Assembly: GCA_036262055.1 (NCBI GenBank)
Contig: DATAJP010000002.1
Span: forward strand, 1-64,000
DNA length: 64,000 bases
Reading direction: 5' to 3'
DNA from: Ignavibacteria bacterium
GTDB taxonomy: Bacteria; Bacteroidota; Ignavibacteria; Tepidaquicellales; Tepidaquicellaceae
Each line of letters opens with the position of its first letter. The stretch's first letter is position 1. A program made the position numbers and the translations under genes. Of this stretch, positions 36,812 through 46,333 are shown piece after piece. The notes under the pieces were generated by a model. That model did not search any database. It was given only the letters and a program-made list of their open reading frames with translations, and was not told where the DNA came from.

Positions 36812-37806
36812 TTCTGTGTTTTTTCTCTTCTCAAAATCAGCCAGATAAAAACCGGAGCTCCGATGAATGACGTTATTATGCCGACAGGAATTTCGGTTGG
36901 TGAAATCAAAGTTCGTGCGAGTGTGTCCGAAACAACTAAAAAAATTGCGCCAAGCAAAATCGAACATGGCACTGAATACCTGTAATCTTCACCGATTAAT
37001 AACTTTGCAATGTTAGGAACTATAAGTCCCACAAAAGAAATAATTCCTGCAATTGAAACAGCAGATGCAGCAAGAACCGATGCAACAATTATGCAAATTT
37101 TTTGAACAAATTTTAGATTAAGTCCGAGAGATAAAGAAATTTCATTACCAAGCGAGAGAATGTTTAAATCCTTCGATAATAATATCGCTGAAATCAGTCC
37201 AATAACTATAAAACCAATTGTATAATAAAATTCATTCCAACCTCTTCCCGAAAGTCCGCCATTAAGCCAAAAAATTATTTGCGATAAACTTTCACCTGAT
37301 AAAATCATGAGGAATCCGTTGATGGATGAAAGCAAAGCATTTATTGCAATTCCTGCCAAGATGATTTTATTAGAATATATGAAATTAGTATATTTAAAAC
37401 TAAACCCTTTTGAAATTAAAAAGATAAGCATGGTTGCGAGAAGAGCAAAAATAAATGATACGGGTGTAAGCAAAAAATAGGTCCATGTGAACGGAAGCAT
37501 AAAAACAATTATTGCGCCGAGTCCGGCACCGGCAGAAATTCCAAGCAAGCCGGGTTCGGCAAGATTGTTTTTTAATAATGACTGCAAAATTATTCCCGAG
37601 CAAGAAAGCGCTGCTCCGATGCTGATTGCATTCAGAACTCTCGGCAAACGAATATCAAGAATAACTTTTTTATAGGTTTCATCACCGGATGAGAACACAG
37701 ATAAAATTTCCGAAAATGGAATGCTTACGCTACCGATTGAAATTGAAAAAACTATGGATACAATCAGTGCAATAAAGAGTAGAAATAAAAGAAAAATTTT
37801 GTTCAA
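36808..37806 (-). CDS. FecCD-type ABC transporter permease (iron/cobalamin)
   Basis: 332-residue inner-membrane permease of the BtuC/FecCD family, which passes iron-siderophore, heme or vitamin B12 from a binding protein using a partner ATPase. About nine to ten TM helices are seen. Family motifs include LDIRLPRVLNAISIGAALS, AEPGLLGISAGAGLGA and, later, GIISFVGLIVPNIAKLL. No ATPase or binding-protein gene is adjacent, so its partners lie elsewhere and the substrate cannot be told. Confidence 0.9.
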   Translation of the reverse strand: MNKIFLLFLLFIALIVSIVFSISIGSVSIPFSEILSVFSSGDETYKKVILDIRLPRVLNAISIGAALSCSGIILQSLLKNNLAEPGLLGISAGAGLGAIIVFMLPFTWTYFLLTPVSFIFALLATMLIFLISKGFSFKYTNFIYSNKIILAGIAINALLSSINGFLMILSGESLSQIIFWLNGGLSGRGWNEFYYTIGFIVIGLISAILLSKDLNILSLGNEISLSLGLNLKFVQKICIIVASVLAASAVSIAGIISFVGLIVPNIAKLLIGEDYRYSVPCSILLGAIFLVVSDTLARTLISPTEIPVGIITSFIGAPVFIWLILRREKTQN

Positions 37807-37910
37807 ATAGTTTTTAAATTAAAAATATGTTTATTCTCGTTCTATTTCCTGCAAATATATGCCGAAATGACCTCATTTTTTAATAATATAGATGTAAATT
37901 ATACTTACGA

Positions 37911-39122
37911 ATGAATAAATTCAGGTCATTTAATATTAAGATTGCGTTATTTTTGGTGGGGGTCGTAATCGCGATTTTCCTCCTTATATATACGCAAAGT
38001 ATTGTTAAAAAAATTCAGAACCGCGAAAAGCAGATTGCAGGGCTTTATGCAAAATCACTTGAGTATCTTGCAAACGATGAAAGTGAAAATGTCGAGTATG
38101 ATTTTATATTCAACGAAGTAATTCTGCAAATCGACTTCCCTGTTATTGCTACAGATAAAGACCACAGGACCGTAGTATTTATGAAAAATGTGGATTTGGA
38201 TTCAGCGAAAAAATTATCAAAAAATGATACCCTTTATCTGCTTGGAATGGCAAAAGAAATGGATGAAATTAACAGCCCGATAAAAGTTGCAATTCAGGAT
38301 ACAATAATTTTAAACGTTGTGCATTTTGGCGAATCGAATTTAGTTCGCGCATTGAAAGCTCTGCCCTATGTAGAGATTTTAATTGCAGTTTTATTTCTAT
38401 TACTCGGTTACATCGGATTTTCATACATTAAGAAAAACGAACAAAGCAATATATGGGTTGGACTATCGCGTGAAACTGCGCATCAGCTTGGAACACCACT
38501 GACGTCATTGATGGGATGGCTTGAGATGCTGAAAAACGCGAAACCAAAAACCGAAGAGCTTTCTGAAATCACAAAAGAAATCAGCAACGATTTAGACAAG
38601 CTTAACAAGATTGCGGGAAGGTTCTCAAAAATCGGTTCACAGCCGGTTCTTGAAAAAGAAAATCTTAAAAATCTGATTCAGAAAGTCAGTGATTATTTTG
38701 AAAAAAGGATTCCATCGCTCAAAGCTCCTGACGGACAGATTGTCAAAAAAGTAAAAATTGAAATTAACTCTCCTGATAATGTTGAAGTAAAAGTAAATAA
38801 AGATTTATTCGAATGGGTAATTGAAAATTTAATGAAGAACTCGCTTGATGCAATGAATAAACCTACAGGTATAATAAAATTTAATGTTTCAAAGAACGGA
38901 AAAGAAATTTGCATCGATGTTTCCGACAATGGTAAAGGTATTGATATGAAAAACAAGAAAGACGTGTTCAGACCGGGATATTCAACAAAGCTGAGAGGAT
39001 GGGGATTGGGGTTGAGCTTATCGAAGAGAATCATTGAAGATTATCATGGGGGCAAGCTTAATTTGATTGAATCAGCTCCCGGCGGCGGTGCAACATTCAG
39101 GATTAAATTAGATACCGACTAA
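37911..39122 (+). CDS. Membrane sensor histidine kinase
   Basis: 403 residues: TM helix ~10-30, extracytoplasmic ~30-150, TM ~155-173, then a HisKA domain with phospho-acceptor His191 (SRETAHQLGTPL) and an ATP-binding domain with N box (ENLMKNSLDA), DNGKGI and GLGLSLSKRIIEDYHGG. All motifs are intact. No response regulator is adjacent. The following glycosyltransferase reading frame begins right at its end. Confidence 0.92.
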   Translation: MNKFRSFNIKIALFLVGVVIAIFLLIYTQSIVKKIQNREKQIAGLYAKSLEYLANDESENVEYDFIFNEVILQIDFPVIATDKDHRTVVFMKNVDLDSAKKLSKNDTLYLLGMAKEMDEINSPIKVAIQDTIILNVVHFGESNLVRALKALPYVEILIAVLFLLLGYIGFSYIKKNEQSNIWVGLSRETAHQLGTPLTSLMGWLEMLKNAKPKTEELSEITKEISNDLDKLNKIAGRFSKIGSQPVLEKENLKNLIQKVSDYFEKRIPSLKAPDGQIVKKVKIEINSPDNVEVKVNKDLFEWVIENLMKNSLDAMNKPTGIIKFNVSKNGKEICIDVSDNGKGIDMKNKKDVFRPGYSTKLRGWGLGLSLSKRIIEDYHGGKLNLIESAPGGGATFRIKLDTD

Positions 39123-39298
39123 ATTTAATAAGTATAGAAAAGTTCAGACAAATATTATTAAAAGTATATAACAGCACTCCGTTAATTATTTTACTACTTC
39201 TGCTGTTAAAATTTCTTTTTCAATTCATACTTATTGAGTCAGGTTACCGTTGGCTTTCGGCAGACGATTTTTCAAGAACGGTAATTTCCTATGAATGG

Positions 39299-41455
39299 AT
39301 GAAGGAGCCAAAAATTTATTCAGGTGTATGGCTCTCTCCTCACTTTTGGTTAAATGGTTTATTCATGTTTTTCATTAAGGATATTATGATTGCCGCCGGA
39401 CTTGTAAGCGTCATTTTCTCTGCAATATCACTTTATTATTTTTACAAAGTTGTTGAGCTGTCGTTTAATAAACAAACCGCAATAATTTCTTCGGTTATTT
39501 TTTGTGTCTTTCCTTTTCAGGCATGGCTCAGCATGTCGGGACTTCCCGAATCAACATACTTTTGTTTTATTATTGCAGGGATTTATTATTTTATAAAATG
39601 GTATCACGATAATTTATCCCGCAATCTCGTATTAAGTGCTGTGATGTTTGCATTTAGCAACGGATTCCGCTATGAGGGCTGGCTTTTCAGCTTTACACTT
39701 ATAATTTTAACTTTGCTTGTATCGTTTTTTCCAAAACGCAAAAGTATCTATGAGGAATTTCCTTCCGAAGAAATAACAGCACACAAGTTTAATTATAAAA
39801 TTATTGCAAAGAATTTTATAATATCCTGCATTTCACTTACTACCATAATATGGTGGCTGTTGCAAAATTATTTTGATAACGGTGATGCACTTTTTTTTAT
39901 GCGTGAAACTGCAAAAATATATGAGCAGTTTAATAACGCAGGGTTTTTGCAAAAACTTGTTCAATATCCAACCTTTATATTTTATATAGCCCCGCTTACT
40001 ACGATTTTTTCATTTAAAGTCATATATGAAAACATAAAAAGCAGGGGGCTTTCCGCTGAAAAACTTTTTGTGATTTTCAACTTGATACAATTGCTTTTGT
40101 TAATGGCTCAGGGACTTATTGGCACCGGCGGGACTAACATGATTTCACGCTATATCGTAATAAACGCAATTCTGTTTATACCGCTTGCAGTAAAGCAGTC
40201 ACTTGAATTCCGGAAACTGTTCACATCACTTGTGCTCGCATCATTTGTTGTTGTGAACGTAATCTGGTGTTTCTATTTTCCGCAGCCATACCGCGAGGAT
40301 ACTTTTGAAGTCGGATATCTTTTGAAAGGTTTAATACAAAGCAAATCCATATCTGAAAACGAGAAAGTTTTTTTTGAAGAAGACCCCGGTTATCTTGATA
40401 TCTGGGCTATAAAATCTTTATCAAATGACCCCGATAAAATTGTGCAGGGCATTTTTCCGCTTGCCAAGCAGCAGGAAAAAGGAAAAAAGAAAAAAAATAA
40501 ACTCACTGACGAGGAACTGAATATTCTTGAAATAAAAAATTATCTTGAAAAAAATAATATCAACACCGCGATTGTCAGGAGTGACGGATACACCGATAAA
40601 CTAAAAAAGCTGAGTTTGCGCAATGAACAAATCGGCGATTACCAGATTTTTTATTTAAAAGAGCAGACTTCGAACCTTAATGATTCATCCGTATCATCTT
40701 TTGCAAGCAAAATAAATTCTCCAAAGGATAATCCAAACCTCATTAACTTCGGACAGATAATCGGTTTATTAAATTTTGCAATTGACAATACTAATTTCGG
40801 GCTTAACCCTCAAACAGTTACATTGGAATGGACTGCAGCAGATAAGGGAATGCTTGACAGTATAGATTTTGAAGAATTTGAATTTGACAGATATAAATCT
40901 TTAATAAAAATAGTTAATCCCGACAATGACTCATCCGTCTATACAATTTCAAGCAGAATATTTTCAGAAAGAAATATCGAAAACATTATTGAGAATAATT
41001 ACATAAAAAATATTATTGTTCTGAAACCTTTTGCCTTGTTGATGTATTCGCGTAAATACGGAAAGTCTCCTTTCGATGGAGGGATTTATAATCTTGAGCT
41101 GAGTGTTCTGGACTCAAAAACGAATAATGAATTACTTCTTTATCGCGGAAGTGAGACATACAAAAGAGAGAGAACTATTATGAAAGATACTATTATAACA
41201 ACTACTCAAAATTTAGAACTGAAGGCAGATACAAATAAATCAAAACAAAAATTTGCGGTTACAGAGATTGATTCGGTAAATTATTCAATGCCGCTTGCAA
41301 GCATTATTGCAATGTTTCCTGATTCCGATTACAATAAAATAGCAGCAAAAAAATCAGAGTTTGTTAGGATTACTTTAACACACAGTCTGCAATATATTTT
41401 CTCTCAACGCTATCAGGCAGACCATGTCCTGAATTGGGTATTTACTTATTTTTAA
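39299..41455 (+). CDS. GT-C membrane glycosyltransferase (start probably further upstream)
   Basis: Polytopic membrane protein of at least 718 residues, with ~10 TM helices in the first ~350 residues and a soluble C-terminal half. It resembles the GT39/ArnT-like GT-C class that transfers sugars from lipid carriers in the periplasm. The first ATG is 39299, but the same frame stays open to a stop at 39104 and encodes an N-terminal helix (PLIILLLLLLKFLF) followed by WLSADDFSRT, matching the catalytic Asp-Asp of GT-C enzymes. No ATG, GTG or TTG exists in that extension. It may start at ATT or ATA, or its start may be lost. It ends overlapping dapF by 14 bases. Confidence 0.75.
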   Translation: MKEPKIYSGVWLSPHFWLNGLFMFFIKDIMIAAGLVSVIFSAISLYYFYKVVELSFNKQTAIISSVIFCVFPFQAWLSMSGLPESTYFCFIIAGIYYFIKWYHDNLSRNLVLSAVMFAFSNGFRYEGWLFSFTLIILTLLVSFFPKRKSIYEEFPSEEITAHKFNYKIIAKNFIISCISLTTIIWWLLQNYFDNGDALFFMRETAKIYEQFNNAGFLQKLVQYPTFIFYIAPLTTIFSFKVIYENIKSRGLSAEKLFVIFNLIQLLLLMAQGLIGTGGTNMISRYIVINAILFIPLAVKQSLEFRKLFTSLVLASFVVVNVIWCFYFPQPYREDTFEVGYLLKGLIQSKSISENEKVFFEEDPGYLDIWAIKSLSNDPDKIVQGIFPLAKQQEKGKKKKNKLTDEELNILEIKNYLEKNNINTAIVRSDGYTDKLKKLSLRNEQIGDYQIFYLKEQTSNLNDSSVSSFASKINSPKDNPNLINFGQIIGLLNFAIDNTNFGLNPQTVTLEWTAADKGMLDSIDFEEFEFDRYKSLIKIVNPDNDSSVYTISSRIFSERNIENIIENNYIKNIIVLKPFALLMYSRKYGKSPFDGGIYNLELSVLDSKTNNELLLYRGSETYKRERTIMKDTIITTTQNLELKADTNKSKQKFAVTEIDSVNYSMPLASIIAMFPDSDYNKIAAKKSEFVRITLTHSLQYIFSQRYQADHVLNWVFTYF

Positions 41456-42293
41456 TCCTCTGAGCTTTTCCTGTTAAAATAATCTTCGATATTTTATCCT
41501 CAATAAATTCAAAATCGACGATTAATGTTTCACCTAAACGCGTCTTTATGTTAATTGGAGGATTAATCCCTTTCGTTATAAAACAGGTAATTCCCACAGA
41601 TATTGAGCCGGTACCGCTTGCCAGAGTTTCATCTTCAACTCCCCTTTCGTAAACGCGGGATTCAACTAAGCCATCCTCAACAGAAATAATTTTTACAAAA
41701 TTAACATTTGCTCCTTCAGGCATTAAATCTTTATGATAACGCAAATATCTTCCGAAATTTATAACATCAATTTCATCAAGTGAAGTGATTTTTTTGTTAT
41801 TAATATTCAGGTCTTCAACGAAAATTACAATATGCGGTGAACCGCAATCGACATATGAACATTTTAAATCCTGATGCCACTTATCAAGATTAATTTTTAA
41901 ATTTATTTCAGGATTTATAACTTTTGGCGAAGGAAAATAAGTAGATACCAACCCGTTATCAAGAAAAGCTAATTTATAAATATTACCAACAGATTCAACC
42001 GTGAGCTCATTTTTATTTGTGAAAGAATTGTCCTTAACATACTGACCGGTGCATCTAAGCCCGTTACCGCAAAGAGAGTTAGTAGTTCCATCACGATTAT
42101 AATAATTCATTTTAAAATCGGCAATGCTGCTCTTTTCGATAAAAATCACACCGTCAAATTTTGAATATTCAGTCTGTGACATTAACTCCAAAACTATTTT
42201 TAAATAATCGGAATATTTGTTATCCAGATTATTTAAAATCAAAAAATCATTTCCTGCGCCGGAGTAAAGCTGAATATCGTCTTTATTTACCAT
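41442..42293 (-). CDS. dapF: Diaminopimelate epimerase-like protein with a Cys-to-Ser active-site change
   Basis: DapF interconverts LL- and meso-diaminopimelate for lysine and peptidoglycan. The start at 42293 (MVNKDDIQLYSGAGNDFLI) gives 283 residues, the normal length, and avoids overlap with lptD; a longer frame to 42374 is spurious. The first catalytic cysteine is present, Cys75 in CGNGLRC. The second, normally in ACGTGA or SCGTG, is serine here: Ser226 in LASGTGS. The fold motifs are otherwise kept, so activity may be reduced or altered. It lies 25 bases after lptD on the same strand. Confidence 0.85.
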   Translation of the reverse strand: MVNKDDIQLYSGAGNDFLILNNLDNKYSDYLKIVLELMSQTEYSKFDGVIFIEKSSIADFKMNYYNRDGTTNSLCGNGLRCTGQYVKDNSFTNKNELTVESVGNIYKLAFLDNGLVSTYFPSPKVINPEINLKINLDKWHQDLKCSYVDCGSPHIVIFVEDLNINNKKITSLDEIDVINFGRYLRYHKDLMPEGANVNFVKIISVEDGLVESRVYERGVEDETLASGTGSISVGITCFITKGINPPINIKTRLGETLIVDFEFIEDKISKIILTGKAQRIKNK

Positions 42294-42318
42294 AATAAAT
42301 TTTGACCCAAAATTAAAA

Positions 42319-44835
42319 TTAAAAATCCCCGAACACTCCTCGTGTGCTCGTTTGCTTGGTAATTTTAATGTCATGAAGCTCAGGAGCTTTTATTCTTATC
42401 TCGAAACGAAAACCCTTATAAAATCCTGTCGGGTACCAATTAAAGTTTGCTTCCCAGGAATTCAAATCGCGGTATGCTGTAATATAAGGCGCGCCTATCT
42501 GTCTGTTTAAAAAATCATAGCTTGCAGCAACGGTAAAACGCCAGTTTTTTGTTAAGTTAAACTGCAAACCACCGCTGAGGTTTGAACTTCTGAAAGGGAA
42601 GAGCGGATTAAATTTATTTTCAGAATAATTATAATTTAATGTCCCTGAAAAAGGCATATAATAATCAACATCGGAATCAGATTGCACAAGAGAATCATTG
42701 CTTGTTTTTTTTCTGCTTGTAAAATCAAAGTTATATGAGGTTGCAAGGTTTATATTAAAGCTTGTCACATCAAACCAATTTCCGTCAGTATTAAAAAGAA
42801 ACGTGTTTACCCGTTGCTGAGAATTAGGGTCAAACTTGTATAAGTTAAATGAAGCTCCCCCCGCTATATTTAATATGCTTCCGATTTCCGTTCTGAAGTC
42901 CGTGCGGATTTCAGAAAACTTTAATGAATCAGCAGCAAAATTATATCCAACCGATGCGGTAATATCAATAAGCTTAAACCTATTTTCGGTTGTATCATTA
43001 ACTCTGGTTTTCATTTCAAATAAATTATACAGCGATAAACTAATTGCCTGCTCTTCTCCGAACGGTGCTCCTCCAAAAATTTCGCTTTCAAAAAATGAGT
43101 ACTTAACGGTTTGCCCCTGCGCATTTATATATGTTCCGTAATATCCATAAGAAGGATTTGAAAAATCAGGTCTGTAGCTGTATGTCAGTGACGGAGTAAT
43201 TGTATGACGGATTCCGGTTACATTAAAAATTTTGGGAGTGAATATTCCGATGAAATTTGTATTAACTGAAACCCCGGTTCTGAAAAATCCTGCGCGCTTA
43301 AAACCTTCAATTGTATTTGTTGTAAGCACGCTATCAGCAGGATTAAATGATTTTGTGATGGACTTGTTATACCAAAGCTCCGTATAATTAAAAAACGGAC
43401 GGAAATTAAAATAGCTTGAAGGTGGAGCATAGTTCAGGTTAACGATTTGCTGTGCACCAAGTCGATTGTCTCTCACGGTACTATCAATGTCAGGTGTAAG
43501 CGGAATATTCAGCTTTAACCTGCGATTTATAAATGAAGCATTATATGAATAGGAAAAGAACTCATAAAAATCTCCGCCTGATAGTGAGTTAAGGTTTTTT
43601 CTGAATGGAAATGTTTCTGTATTAGTAAAACTAACCGAAGGAAGAAGCTCCCGCACATTATTTGTGATAAGATTCTGATCGCGGTTATAATTAACCGTTA
43701 ATGAAAACGGAGTTCCTTCCCAAAATTTAGACAACGTGAAGTTTGAAACTATATTCTGCTGGAGCAGTTCGTTTAAATTATTAGTTGAGTTATCATAATA
43801 TTGTCTTCCGCTTACGAAAGTCATGTTTGCAGAAACTCTCGTTGAAGGATCAATTGTTTGATCGTGAATAAAACCCAGCAGCCACTGGTCAGATGAAAGA
43901 CGGTCAGGATCATTATCTTCGCCCTGACGAATTCTTGAATACCCCGCATCCACACTACCGTAAAAATTATATTTCAGAGCATACCGGAATCTTGATGATA
44001 CATCTATTCTTCCTTTCGTAAAATATGACAGCAGCCCGTTTATATCCATATAATCATTTATTGCCCAGAAATATCCAAACTTTGAAATATACTGTCCGTA
44101 AGTTGCATCATCCCCCCAAGTTGGCGGAATGATACCCGAGCTTCTGCCTCCCCTGTCGGGGAAGACTGCAAATGGAATCCAGAAAACAGGCACACCTTCT
44201 ATATAAAGAAAAACCGACTGCGCAATAATTTTATCATCGGGAATTACTTTCATCTTGGGTGAAGTAAAATAATATTCCGGGTCTTCACGATTTGTTGAGG
44301 TAGTATAAACACCGTTTTTTATAAAGAAAACTTCATCATTAACTTTTTTTATTTTCTCTCCGTAATAATATCCCATGTCTGCTTCGGTATATCCCATAGA
44401 CGCAGTTCCCTGCTGGGTTTTGAAATTATACTTAATTATCGAGCCTTCATATTTTGTTTCGCCCTCGAACATCAACGGTAATTGAGTAAATTCTCCCTGC
44501 GTAACCGTATCAGGCAAACCGATTGCTTCCATCACCTGCGTTTCCCTATCGATTATGATAATACCTGAATTAATTTTTAAATCTTTATAAGTAACTTCGG
44601 CATTATCGTATAAATAAAGCTTGTTGTTTTTTAAATCGAATACGGCGGAATCAGATGCGGAGTAATTTATTATTGCATCAATGTCAGAAGATGCTTTGAG
44701 AGAATCGAGTGAAGTATTAACAGAATCAGCAATAGTACTTAAAGTATCTGTTGTGAGAGTGTCAGTTTGGGAATAGGATATATTATTGAAGAAAATAAGA
44801 AAAAAGATATAATATATAAGTTTGAAATATCTCAA
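42319..44835 (-). CDS. lptD: LptD-type LPS assembly outer-membrane protein
   Basis: 838-residue outer-membrane barrel that inserts lipopolysaccharide into the outer leaflet with LptE. Signal peptide ~1-22. The N-terminal OstA/LptA-like domain (NNKLYLYDNAEVTYKDLKIN) spans ~60-230. The conserved VPVFWIPFAVFPDRGGRSSG region starts the barrel, followed by ~24 strands. The Bacteroidota form lacks the classical disulfide pattern of E. coli LptD. It is followed by dapF on the same strand. Confidence 0.9.
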   Translation of the reverse strand: MRYFKLIYYIFFLIFFNNISYSQTDTLTTDTLSTIADSVNTSLDSLKASSDIDAIINYSASDSAVFDLKNNKLYLYDNAEVTYKDLKINSGIIIIDRETQVMEAIGLPDTVTQGEFTQLPLMFEGETKYEGSIIKYNFKTQQGTASMGYTEADMGYYYGEKIKKVNDEVFFIKNGVYTTSTNREDPEYYFTSPKMKVIPDDKIIAQSVFLYIEGVPVFWIPFAVFPDRGGRSSGIIPPTWGDDATYGQYISKFGYFWAINDYMDINGLLSYFTKGRIDVSSRFRYALKYNFYGSVDAGYSRIRQGEDNDPDRLSSDQWLLGFIHDQTIDPSTRVSANMTFVSGRQYYDNSTNNLNELLQQNIVSNFTLSKFWEGTPFSLTVNYNRDQNLITNNVRELLPSVSFTNTETFPFRKNLNSLSGGDFYEFFSYSYNASFINRRLKLNIPLTPDIDSTVRDNRLGAQQIVNLNYAPPSSYFNFRPFFNYTELWYNKSITKSFNPADSVLTTNTIEGFKRAGFFRTGVSVNTNFIGIFTPKIFNVTGIRHTITPSLTYSYRPDFSNPSYGYYGTYINAQGQTVKYSFFESEIFGGAPFGEEQAISLSLYNLFEMKTRVNDTTENRFKLIDITASVGYNFAADSLKFSEIRTDFRTEIGSILNIAGGASFNLYKFDPNSQQRVNTFLFNTDGNWFDVTSFNINLATSYNFDFTSRKKTSNDSLVQSDSDVDYYMPFSGTLNYNYSENKFNPLFPFRSSNLSGGLQFNLTKNWRFTVAASYDFLNRQIGAPYITAYRDLNSWEANFNWYPTGFYKGFRFEIRIKAPELHDIKITKQTSTRGVFGDF

Positions 44836-44860
44836 CTTTTAGTTATAACAAGAACAATAA

Positions 44861-45319
44861 TTATTTTACAATAATTTCATTTGAAAGTTCGTCTTTATCA
44901 TCTGATTTTCGAGGAAATTCAAGAATTAAAGTGAGCCCTATAGATTCAACTGCATCGCAGATTCCTTCGGCAAATTTACCGTGAGCAAATTCTGTGCTCA
45001 TCGCAGTTGTAATTACATCCCATTTATCCCGGGATATTTTTGAGTTAATACCTTCATCAGCAATGATTTCAAATTTATGTTCATCAAGAAGTATGAAAAT
45101 CATCACACCGGTCTTATCAATGGTTTTATGCATTTCCTGCCCCGCAAATTCTTTTATCGCGAGTTCGCGTGTGTCTTTTCCGTTTTCAAAAAGTCCGCGT
45201 TTACGCTTTATGCAGACACGAATTTCACCTGAAGTTTTTTTCTCAACTTCGGCAATACAGGAAGAGATTTTTTCAAAATCTTCTTCAGCTAAAAAGTCTT
45301 TAAGATAATTTTTTTTCAA
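44861..45319 (-). CDS. TPM-domain protein, cytoplasmic (152 aa)
   Basis: 152-residue TPM (TLP18.3/Psb32/MOLO-1) domain protein with no signal peptide: residues ~15-130 (EVEKKTSGEIRVCIKRKR, then VMIFILLDEHKFEIIADEGI). It follows the secreted TPM protein gene on the same strand, a frequent pair, usually with lemA nearby; no lemA gene is seen here. Role unknown; the fold often acts in complex maintenance in membranes. Confidence 0.85.
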   Translation of the reverse strand: MKKNYLKDFLAEEDFEKISSCIAEVEKKTSGEIRVCIKRKRGLFENGKDTRELAIKEFAGQEMHKTIDKTGVMIFILLDEHKFEIIADEGINSKISRDKWDVITTAMSTEFAHGKFAEGICDAVESIGLTLILEFPRKSDDKDELSNEIIVK

Positions 45320-45335
45320 TTATTATTCACTAATC

Positions 45336-45360
45336 GGATTCCCGCTTACACGGGAATGAC
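45336..45360. repeat. REP-like palindrome
   Basis: GGATTCCCGCTTACACGGGA followed by ATGAC; stem ATTCCCG (45338-45344) / CGGGAAT (45351-45357). Same family as 58796-58821 and the copy inside mnmE. Confidence 0.75.
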
Positions 45361-45373
45361 TTTAATAATCAAG

Positions 45374-45395
45374 GAGACGCAGAGTATTGCGTCTC
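45374..45395. repeat. Intergenic hairpin GAGACGCA...TGCGTCTC
   Basis: Perfect 8-bp arms GAGACGCA (45374-45381) and TGCGTCTC (45388-45395) with a 6-base loop. It lies right after a REP-like repeat, between the two TPM genes. It lacks a T-tract, so a dispersed repeat is more likely than a terminator. Confidence 0.6.
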
Positions 45396-45451
45396 TATCA
45401 AACAAAAAAATTAATAATTACACATTACTAATTACATATTGCAAATTGAGA

Positions 45452-46234
45452 TTACCAGCTTCCTGAAGCGCCGCCCCCGCCGAACGAACCGCCTCCTCCA
45501 GAAAATCCACCACCACCAAAACCACCGCTGCTTCCTCCTCCAAATCCGCCGCCACCCCAATACCAGTTGCTTTTGTTTCTGTTTCCGAATACTGCGCTTC
45601 TGCCGAACCCAAATATTCTTCTTATAATTGAACCGATTATTAAAAAGAAAATTATTATAAAAACTATAATGATAAAAATCGGTATACCGCACAGTGCAAG
45701 CGGACTGCCATCATCGTCTTTACTGCTTTTTTTATCAGCAGTGTATTCTCCTTTTGTAACAGCTATGATTGCATCAACTCCGCTGTTAATGCCCTCATAA
45801 TATTGTCCGAGCTTAAAATACGGAGTAATATCTTTACGGATAATCTGAGATGATATTGCATCCGTCAACGCACCTTCAAGACCATAACCGACTTCTATTC
45901 TTATTTTTCTATCGTCTTTAACTACAAGCATCAACACGCCGTTGTTTTTGTCTTTCTTGCCGATTTTATTTTTTTCCGCAAGCTGCATTGAAGTATCTTC
46001 CAGGCTTTCTCCATCGAGAGATGAAATCACGTAAACAACAATCTGTGTTGACGTCTGCTTATCAAATGCTTCGAGCTTCTTACGAAGCTCACTGAGCTGC
46101 TGTTGAGTCAGAGTCCCCGTTTGGTCCTCAACATACTGTTTGAATTGTGTGATTGGAACGCTTTGGCTTCCTTGTGAAAAAGCAGAATTGGCAATAAAAA
46201 GAATAAATAGTGATATGAGAATGTTTTTTATCAA
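45452..46234 (-). CDS. Secreted/membrane TPM-domain protein, YgcG-like
   Basis: 260 residues. Signal peptide ~1-20 (ANSAFSQ), TPM domain ~28-160 (VEDQTGTLTQQQLSELRKKL, then EVGYGLEGALTDAISSQII), TM helix ~185-210, and a C-terminal Gly/Ser-rich tail (GGGGFGGG repeats). This is the usual YgcG layout. It is separated from the exbD operon upstream by a terminator and followed by the cytoplasmic TPM gene. Confidence 0.88.
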   Translation of the reverse strand: MIKNILISLFILFIANSAFSQGSQSVPITQFKQYVEDQTGTLTQQQLSELRKKLEAFDKQTSTQIVVYVISSLDGESLEDTSMQLAEKNKIGKKDKNNGVLMLVVKDDRKIRIEVGYGLEGALTDAISSQIIRKDITPYFKLGQYYEGINSGVDAIIAVTKGEYTADKKSSKDDDGSPLALCGIPIFIIIVFIIIFFLIIGSIIRRIFGFGRSAVFGNRNKSNWYWGGGGFGGGSSGGFGGGGFSGGGGSFGGGGASGSW

Positions 46235-46280
46235 AGAATATAATTTACTTTACTAAAATTGCTTAAAAATGATTAAAAAA

Positions 46281-46309
46281 AAAGCGATTCCGTTATCCGA
46301 AATCGCTTT
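46281..46309 (-). terminator. Rho-independent terminator after exbD
   Basis: Stem AAAGCGATT (46281-46289) / AATCGCTTT (46301-46309). Read on the minus strand it is followed by a run of nine T. It ends the exbB-exbD-exbD unit. Confidence 0.88.
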
Positions 46310-46333
46310 ATGCTTTTAGAAAAAATACCTTAT

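Noticed and set aside
36808-37806. A full iron-uptake operon around the FecCD permease
   Set aside because: No binding-protein or ATPase gene is adjacent in the window.
42294-42374. Longer dapF start at 42374
   Set aside because: It overlaps the lptD end and adds 27 residues before the conserved family start.
45418-45692. Long antisense and alternate frames over the Gly-rich tail of the YgcG-like protein
   Set aside because: They are composition shadows of the GGN-rich repeat; no start, signal or family support.
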